Assembly (NCBI GenBank): GCA_963556145.1
Contig: OY744464.1
Coordinates: 1 to 64,000, forward strand
Source of the DNA: Hygrocybe punicea
Taxonomy: Eukaryota; Basidiomycota; Agaricomycetes; Agaricales; Hygrophoraceae
DNA length: 64,000 nt
Direction: 5' to 3'
The notes under the pieces were generated by a model, which was given only the letters and a program-made list of their open reading frames with translations, did no database searches and was not told the DNA's origin. Below, piece after piece: positions 58,992 through 64,000 of this stretch (its first letter is position 1; every line of letters starts with the position of its first letter). A program made the translations under genes and the position numbers.

Positions 58992-59584
58992 TTGGGGCTA
59001 CTGAAGCATCTTCAGTGTCATCCACCCTCCGCCGTAGGGGCAGGCCCATTCATGCTCCGTCAGCTCTTACTTTTGGCTCTCGTTCATCCTCACACTCCAG
59101 GGACTTCTTTGATGCTGCTGCCGCATCTGAGTCCCCATTACCAAGCCCCATGTTCAAGAAAGCAGATGGTCAAACCGCCTATGCACGAAAGCATTCCCCG
59201 CTTGTACCAGCAGAGCTTAGATGCGACCCAAGCGGTGCTAACCTCCTTATCCCTCCGGAAGTGAAGCGAGTATGGGTGGTACATGGGCGGATCTATCGCG
59301 GGTGTGTATGACGAGCCTGCTCTGAGTATCACTTGCAGCTCATTTGGGATGTCCGAGTCCAGGTCATCCTCACTAGCAGGGCAATCGGACAAGGAGGACG
59401 GGTGTTGGCATAAGTGTTTGGAGAGTGATGCATCACTGGCAAGTTTCTTTTTCCGCGTGCCGGCACCATTACAAATGATGCATCTATACAGCTGTGGGCA
59501 CAGGCAACATGATTCGGAGCTATCTATCACAACCCAGGGCCGCCGATTAGCTTGGACGTTTGGGAACTGGGCTGGGCGATAAGA
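58992..59584 (+). other. Further coding-looking sequence inside Plavaka, unidentified
   Basis: Directly after the WD40 stop an open stretch (about 58992-59268) is rich in serine with a block SRDFFDAAAASES, then shorter pieces with possible introns to about 59580. It could be a second captured fragment or read-through of the first gene's 3' flank. No domain recognised. Opposite-strand frames here look accidental. Confidence 0.3.
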
Positions 59585-59881
59585 TGTTTGAGAAGTGCAA
59601 GCAGACTCGGAGTAAACTTGTCTGGGACATATCTGAGAGTGGTCTGTAATGACTTTGGCTATCAACACTTGCCTGGGATGTATCATAATTTTTTTAGTTC
59701 GTCTGGGGGTGGTCTGCAACCCACTTATATTTGTCAACTGTCTAAATTCATCTTGTTCGTCTGGGAGTAGCTTGAAATGTACTTATAATACTTCTAAAAC
59801 TTGGGTGGTCTGAGAATGGTCCGGGATAGTTACATAAATCTTCCAGTCTAACCCAAACCTTTCCCAGACCCCTAAGTGACC
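59585..59881. repeat. Plavaka right subterminal repeats
   Basis: GTCTGGG, GGTCTG and CCCAGACC units recur about ten times in both orientations up to the right terminus. Confidence 0.75.
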
Positions 59882-59907
59882 CCAGACCTTTTGCAGATTT
59901 ACTGATG
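59882..59907. repeat. Plavaka right terminal inverted repeat
   Basis: Ends GCAGATTTACTGATG at 59907, the inverted partner of 51477-51502. Confidence 0.85.
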
Positions 59908-59985
59908 TCCTGAGAGATCTGATGATTATACATTTATACAAATTGACTAGTACAGAAAGAATCAACAATTTCTAATCGACTCTGC

Positions 59986-60845
59986 TTACAGCCATTTGGA
60001 TAATTGTTGGCAGTAACTCAGCTTTTTTCAATCAATTACAGCCATTTGCATGTATCTTGACAATTTTTGGAAAATTTTGAATTGATTAAACAATATGGAC
60101 TTAGACTGTACTCAATCTTGTATCTCATGAAATACTGCATGGATTGAGATGGTTGTAGAGGGAAAGTTGTATTATTTTCTAACGGCTATCAGCTCCTGTA
60201 ATTACTTTTGAACAATATTTAGTGTATGATGAGTTGTGGATGAAGTAAGAGGTGACCAAGTGTTTTTTAACACCCAGAATGATATTGTTAAATTATGGCA
60301 TAAAATGAGCTCCGATGAAGGACATTGTAGGGAGAAAGTTGTTCATTTTTTCAAGGGCTAGAAGTACATATACCGTGTTTTTCTTTATTTCTGTTCTTTG
60401 ACCCAACAGATATGATTCTTGTGATATTTTGATTCCAATGCAGACAAATGTAGTCCAGCTGTAATGTTGGCTCAAAGAACAGAAATAAAGAAAAACATGG
60501 TATATGTACTTCTAGCCCTTGAAAAAATGAACAACTTTCTCCCTACAATGTCCTTCATCGGAGCTCATTTGATGCCATAATGTGGCAATATCATTTTGAG
60601 TCTCAAAAAGCACTGGTCTACCCTTTGTTTCATCCATAACTCACCATAGATTAAATGTTGTCCAAATATAATTACAGGAGTTGATAGCCCTCAATAAATA
60701 GTACAACTTTCCCTCTATAACCATCTCAATCCATGCAGTACTTCATGAGATACAAAATAGAGCACTCAAATTTCTACCAAGTCCATATTTCTTAATTGAT
60801 TGAAAAAAGCTGAGTTACTGCCAACAATTACCCAAACGGCTGTAA
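59986..60845. mobile_element. Foldback (long-palindrome) element, copy 1
   Basis: About 860 bp with two arms of roughly 400 bp in inverted orientation around a short unique centre near 60420-60470. Ends are TTACAGCC and GGCTGTAA. The arms differ by scattered substitutions and small indels, so the element is not new. No coding capacity. A second, diverged copy lies at 62797-63605. I could not define a clear target-site duplication. Confidence 0.85.
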
Positions 60846-61130
60846 GGAGCACATGAAGATTAGCCAGATAATCAGAGCTTGCTCTCCAGCTTAGAGCCAG
60901 GAGAGAAACCAAGTCCATCAAAAAATGACATTTGTGGAGTACAATCAGTACAAAGTCTATAGAAGATGGGTTCTGATTGAGAAAGAAGATGGGAGGATGA
61001 CATGAATATCAATAAGACAGAAAGAAAAATGAAAAGGGGTTACTGGTGGGAAAGCACCCAGTGTCCAAGTAGAGTCCAAGGAAAGTTAAGTCCACAAGAG
61101 AAACAAACTGCAGAATAGTCAGAGATTGAA
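60846..61130. other. Spacer after foldback copy 1
   Basis: A purine-rich stretch (GAGAAAC, AGAAAG motifs) without a gene. Confidence 0.4.
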
Positions 61131-61261
61131 AAAGTGTCAGATGGAGAAAGCAGGATGACCATGGATCAAGGCATGGAGAAGGATCGGGTTTTTATGAATG
61201 TAGATCTGGAAAGTGGAAGAAGACCATCTGCCTGCGGCTGGGATCCTGGGACTCTGCCCCA

Positions 61262-61710
61262 GAGTCTCGGACAACAAGGACAAGGATTACTAAGCATTTT
61301 GGACAAGGAATTTCCCTTGTCAGAACCTATCTTGGACAAGGACAAGGATTTTGGACAAGGAGTTGCCTCTTTGGGAACCTATGGACAAGGAATTTGGACA
61401 AGGACAAGGACAAGGACAAGGATTTTGGGCAAGGATTTTGGGCAAGGGCAAGGGCCAGGGCAAGGACCAGGACCAGGGCAAGGACAAGGGTTCTGGACAA
61501 GGATTCTGGGCAAGGGCAAGGGCAAGGGCAAGGGTTCTGGACAAGGATTCTGGACAAGGACAAGGACAAGGATCCTGGACAAGGACAAGAACCAGGCTAA
61601 GGGGGGGCAAGTATTTGAGTCATGTGGGGGGATCTTTGGGGGGCATTTGGACAAGCAGTTTAGACAAGGAGGGGGATCTTTGTGGGCAAGTATTTTAGAC
61701 AAGGATAGTG
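61262..61710. repeat. GGACAA-based simple repeat
   Basis: Hexamers GACAAG, GGCAAG and TTTTGG/ATTCTGG intermix in a compound 6/12-bp repeat, densest at 61320-61600. Frames in all directions are open because the repeat is a multiple of three and lacks stops. Reading it as a gene is not justified. A few units occur outside the core. Confidence 0.85.
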
Positions 61711-61734
61711 ATGGACAGGTCGGGTTCAGTCTGG

Positions 61735-61885
61735 TTCTCAGCCAAATTTGGCAAACCCTGGACCGAACCCTAGGTCCAGTTCTTCTTTTTGCCTGAACCT
61801 TGAACCTGACCTTCGGTTCTAGTTCAACCAGGTCTGGTTCTGGTTTGGACAACACTGAACCCTGGACCGAACCTCAAAAAGATCA
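61735..61885. repeat. Short inverted and direct repeats of CTGGACCGAACC type
   Basis: CTGGACC-gaaccct-AGGTCCAG forms a small palindrome near 61758-61781, and GGACCGAACC and GGTCTGGTTCTGG recur to 61880. The density is like the subterminal repeats of a CACTA-like element, but no matching second end was found in the window. Confidence 0.5.
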
Positions 61886-61959
61886 AAATATGGCACCTTC
61901 TTTCATTGGTATATGGTGCTATGGCAAGACACAAGTATGCATATGTTTTCTGTTATCAA

Positions 61960-62640
61960 TAATCTGATGCTAGTGTTCATTTCGAGATTCATGGCTACCT
62001 GTGTTCATCTCAAGCTTCCCTGGCACCTTCAACCTCCACGTCACTTTGCTCATCCTGCAGGTGGGCAGTGGCTTGGTCCACTGCAGCTGTATGACCGTTC
62101 CGGGAAGCACCTTTCAATATTTGCAAGCTCTTGAAGGTGCGTCCCATCAATCTATTGCGGCGTGTGGTGGCTGTGAGGCCACTGCTGGAGAATGCCCATT
62201 CCAAAGGAACAGCAGAACCTTGGATGGCCAGGTAATTGTCACTTTTCACTCCAACCACTCCATCTCCGACCACTCTGATCTCGTCACCGCTTCTGACCCT
62301 ATGTCCAACAATGACGTCATTGCTTGGGTCCAGAACATTATTGATGACAATCAAAGACGATATCCTGATCCGTATGATTACCCTCATCATCCAATCACCG
62401 CCGACGAATCACCAACATCATACACTCTCATACATGCACTTAATAACACCGCGCAGCATAACCACCGGATCAGCTGTCTGTTGACACCAGACCTGCAATG
62501 CAGCCATTGGCCACCACATTGGCACCCCAAAACGCGTAGACCACGAAGAGAACCAAGACGCCGTTCATCTCGGAGCTCCGCCTCCTTGCAGCCACATATG
62601 ACAAAGAAGCCTACCCTGAAGTCGCTGTAGTATATCAACC
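61960..62640 (+). CDS. Unidentified spliced gene, partial
   Basis: Coding-looking blocks on the plus strand (about 62062-62231 with CGGCEATAGEC; about 62235-62480; about 62540-62625) suggest several small exons. No start or domain can be fixed. The frame of 63640-64000 may continue it across an intron holding foldback copy 2. Low certainty. Confidence 0.3.
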
Positions 62641-62796
62641 TGAATCCTTGTAGTCAGTAACCCCAAGTCTAGTTTAGCTACACTTACCCAGATCGCTACC
62701 CTGACTACCCAGATACTTCCTCCCCCTTTTCTATCTTTGAACTTGCTTACTTTATATATCTTCCTCTGTTTGGTTGATTGTTACCGGAGCTCGCAA

Positions 62797-63605
62797 TTAC
62801 AGCCGTTTGCATTGAATATGGCAGTAAATTGCATCAATTGAGAAAAGTGGACTTAGAAGAATTTTGAGTGCTCTGTTGTGTATCTCATGAAGTACTGCAT
62901 GGATTAAGATGGTTATAGAGGGAAAGTTGTACCATTTCTTAAGGGCTATCTACTCCTGTAATTACATTTGGACAATATTTAGTGTATGGTGAGTTGTGGG
63001 TGAAATAGAAGGTAAACTGGTGTTTGTTGACATCCAAATTGATATTGTCAAATTATGGCATCAAATGAGCTCCTATGAACAAGATTGTAGGGAGAAAATT
63101 GTTCAGTTTTCCAAGGGCTAGAAGCTCATATACCATATTTTTCTTCATTTTTGTCCTTTCAGCCAATAATTATGAGTCCTATACTATTTCAAGCCCAATA
63201 TGAATGAACATGGTAAAGATGTAAAATTGGCTGAAAGGACAAAAATGAAGAAAAATACGGTATATGAGCTTCTAGCTCTTGAAAAACTGAACAATTTTCT
63301 CCCTACAATCTTGTTCATAGGAGCTTATTTGATGCCACAATTTGACAATGTCATATTGGGTGTCAAAAATACTACATTACCTGTTTATTTCATCCACCAC
63401 TCATCATATACTAAATATAGTCCAAATGTAATTACTGGAGCTGATAGCCCTTAGAAAATAGTACAACTTTCCCTCTGTAACCATGTCAATCTGTGCAGTA
63501 TTTCATGAGATACAGGATTGAGCACAGAAAATTTGTCTAAGTCCATATTATTCTATTGATTCAAAAATTTTCAAAAAGTGCCATCATTTATGCAAACGGC
63601 TGTAA
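62797..63605. mobile_element. Foldback (long-palindrome) element, copy 2
   Basis: About 809 bp, ends TTACAGCCGTTTGC and GCAAACGGCTGTAA. The arms match those of copy 1 (shared TGTATCTCATGA, GGGAAAGTTGTA, TGTAGGGAGAAA) with about 15-20 percent difference by eye. The centre near 63170-63210 is unique. No coding capacity. Confidence 0.85.
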
Positions 63606-63639
63606 GACAGCGATCCATAACATAAAACTAGACTTCTTT

Positions 63640-64000
63640 CAACTCCCCTAACAATCATCCAAGACAACCTGGATCCTCAACGATACCGAACACTGGAATC
63701 AGACCTCGACGACAAATACCACCTGACACCTGAATTGCCGGATTCATCCGACGACGAATTCAACCAATGCATCGCAACAAGAACAACCTTCCATCCCTCG
63801 CGTTTCGCCTCGACATCATTTCCTTCTACAACAACAACTCCTTACCATCAAACTCTCATCCACACTGTTACATTTTTCAACTCCGCAACTCCGATTCCGA
63901 CTCCGCTACCCACGATGACGATTCCACTTTACCATACCTTCCTTTTTCGTTCCCCTTTACCTTTTGTCTTCTTTTGGACATCATTGTTTATTCTTGTTCT
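63640..64000 (+). CDS. Open frame running off the window, possible exon
   Basis: One plus-strand frame is open from just after foldback copy 2 to the edge. Its first part (with DPQRYRTLESDLDDKYHL) looks coding; the second part is T/P/S-rich then hydrophobic. No start codon or domain assigned. Confidence 0.3.

Larger units (their letters stand above)
51477..59907 (+). mobile_element. Plavaka DNA transposon, both ends present, carrying captured host gene
   Basis: The ends are inverted: CATCAGTAAATGTGCACAAG at 51477 and the complement of CATCAGTAAATCTGCAAAAG at 59907. Both are followed by GGTCTGG-type subterminal repeats. TC lies outside each end, a possible 2-bp duplication; if the element starts at CAGTA, AT would be the duplication. 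Inside are a partner gene (-), a 149-bp divergent promoter, the transposase (+), and a truncated WD40 gene. Plavaka is a CACTA-like group described from basidiomycetes. The element is 8,431 bp; the transposase has one nonsense codon, so it is probably not autonomous now. Confidence 0.88.

Noticed and set aside
59138..59737. 199-codon minus-strand frame with several Cys pairs
   Set aside because: It overlaps Plavaka subterminal repeats and plus-strand cargo; cysteines lack regular spacing. Probably accidental.
61134..61796. 220-codon G/Q-rich protein
   Set aside because: Simple repeat with open frames in several registers on both strands.

Overview
This window looks like nuclear DNA from a mushroom-forming basidiomycete (Agaricomycetes). 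Coding sequence is cut by many short (about 45-65 bp) GT-AG introns with recognisable branch points. The protein families seen are ones amplified in agaricomycetes: Plavaka transposase, a fungal TET/JBP dioxygenase, a JmjC-type protein, BAH-PHD and Ulp1-linked genes, and a Crinkler-type effector. There is no run of ordinary housekeeping genes. The window is a repeat- and transposon-dominated accessory region, possibly subtelomeric or pericentromeric (inference).

Layout. 1-9018: about 113 nearly identical copies of an 80-bp satellite, running off the left edge. 9276-9612: a 22-bp minisatellite. 9.9-11.7 kb (-): a JmjC-type gene. 12.0-12.6 and 15.0-15.5 kb: two copies of an unusual 142-bp tandem repeat built almost wholly from inverted repeats; they flank a basic, coiled gene (13.2-14.8 kb, +). 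16.1-17.9 kb (-): a zinc-finger protein with a possible caspase-like core. 18.1-19.6 kb (-): a TET/JBP-type dioxygenase with all catalytic residues visible. A 1.0-kb hAT-like element with an 8-bp target duplication sits 63 bp upstream of it. 21.4-26.1 kb: genes of unknown function, including a paralogue of the 13.2-kb gene. 27.0-32.8 kb (+): a BAH-PHD gene followed by a long gene that fuses a Ulp1-type cysteine protease to about 1,000 residues of unknown function. 32.9-34.2 kb: a 146-bp minisatellite.

34.3-59.9 kb is dominated by two Plavaka DNA transposons in inverted orientation. The right copy (51477-59907) has both ends, a divergent gene pair and a transposase broken by one TGA. It also carries a 5'-truncated copy of a conserved WD40 gene (DCAF7/WDR68 type). 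The left copy (34349-40966) is cut off inside a transposase intron and is interrupted by a 2,856-bp non-autonomous LTR element with identical LTRs. The shared 3,758 bp have equal length in both copies, with about three base differences noticed by eye. Between them lie an integrase-like gene, a divergent HECT-type ubiquitin ligase gene, a broken piece of a condensin subunit gene, and a Crinkler-type gene with a TIR element in its first intron. The integrase-like gene and the Crinkler-type gene both end at a stop codon supplied by the Plavaka terminus.

59.9-64 kb: two copies of a long-palindrome (foldback) element, a G/Q-rich simple repeat, and traces of a spliced gene leaving the right edge.

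No metabolic pathway is visible. The shared theme is chromatin and DNA modification (JmjC, TET/JBP, BAH-PHD), ubiquitin/SUMO-type proteins (Ulp1, HECT) and mobile DNA. Exon boundaries and families are read by eye; no database search was possible.
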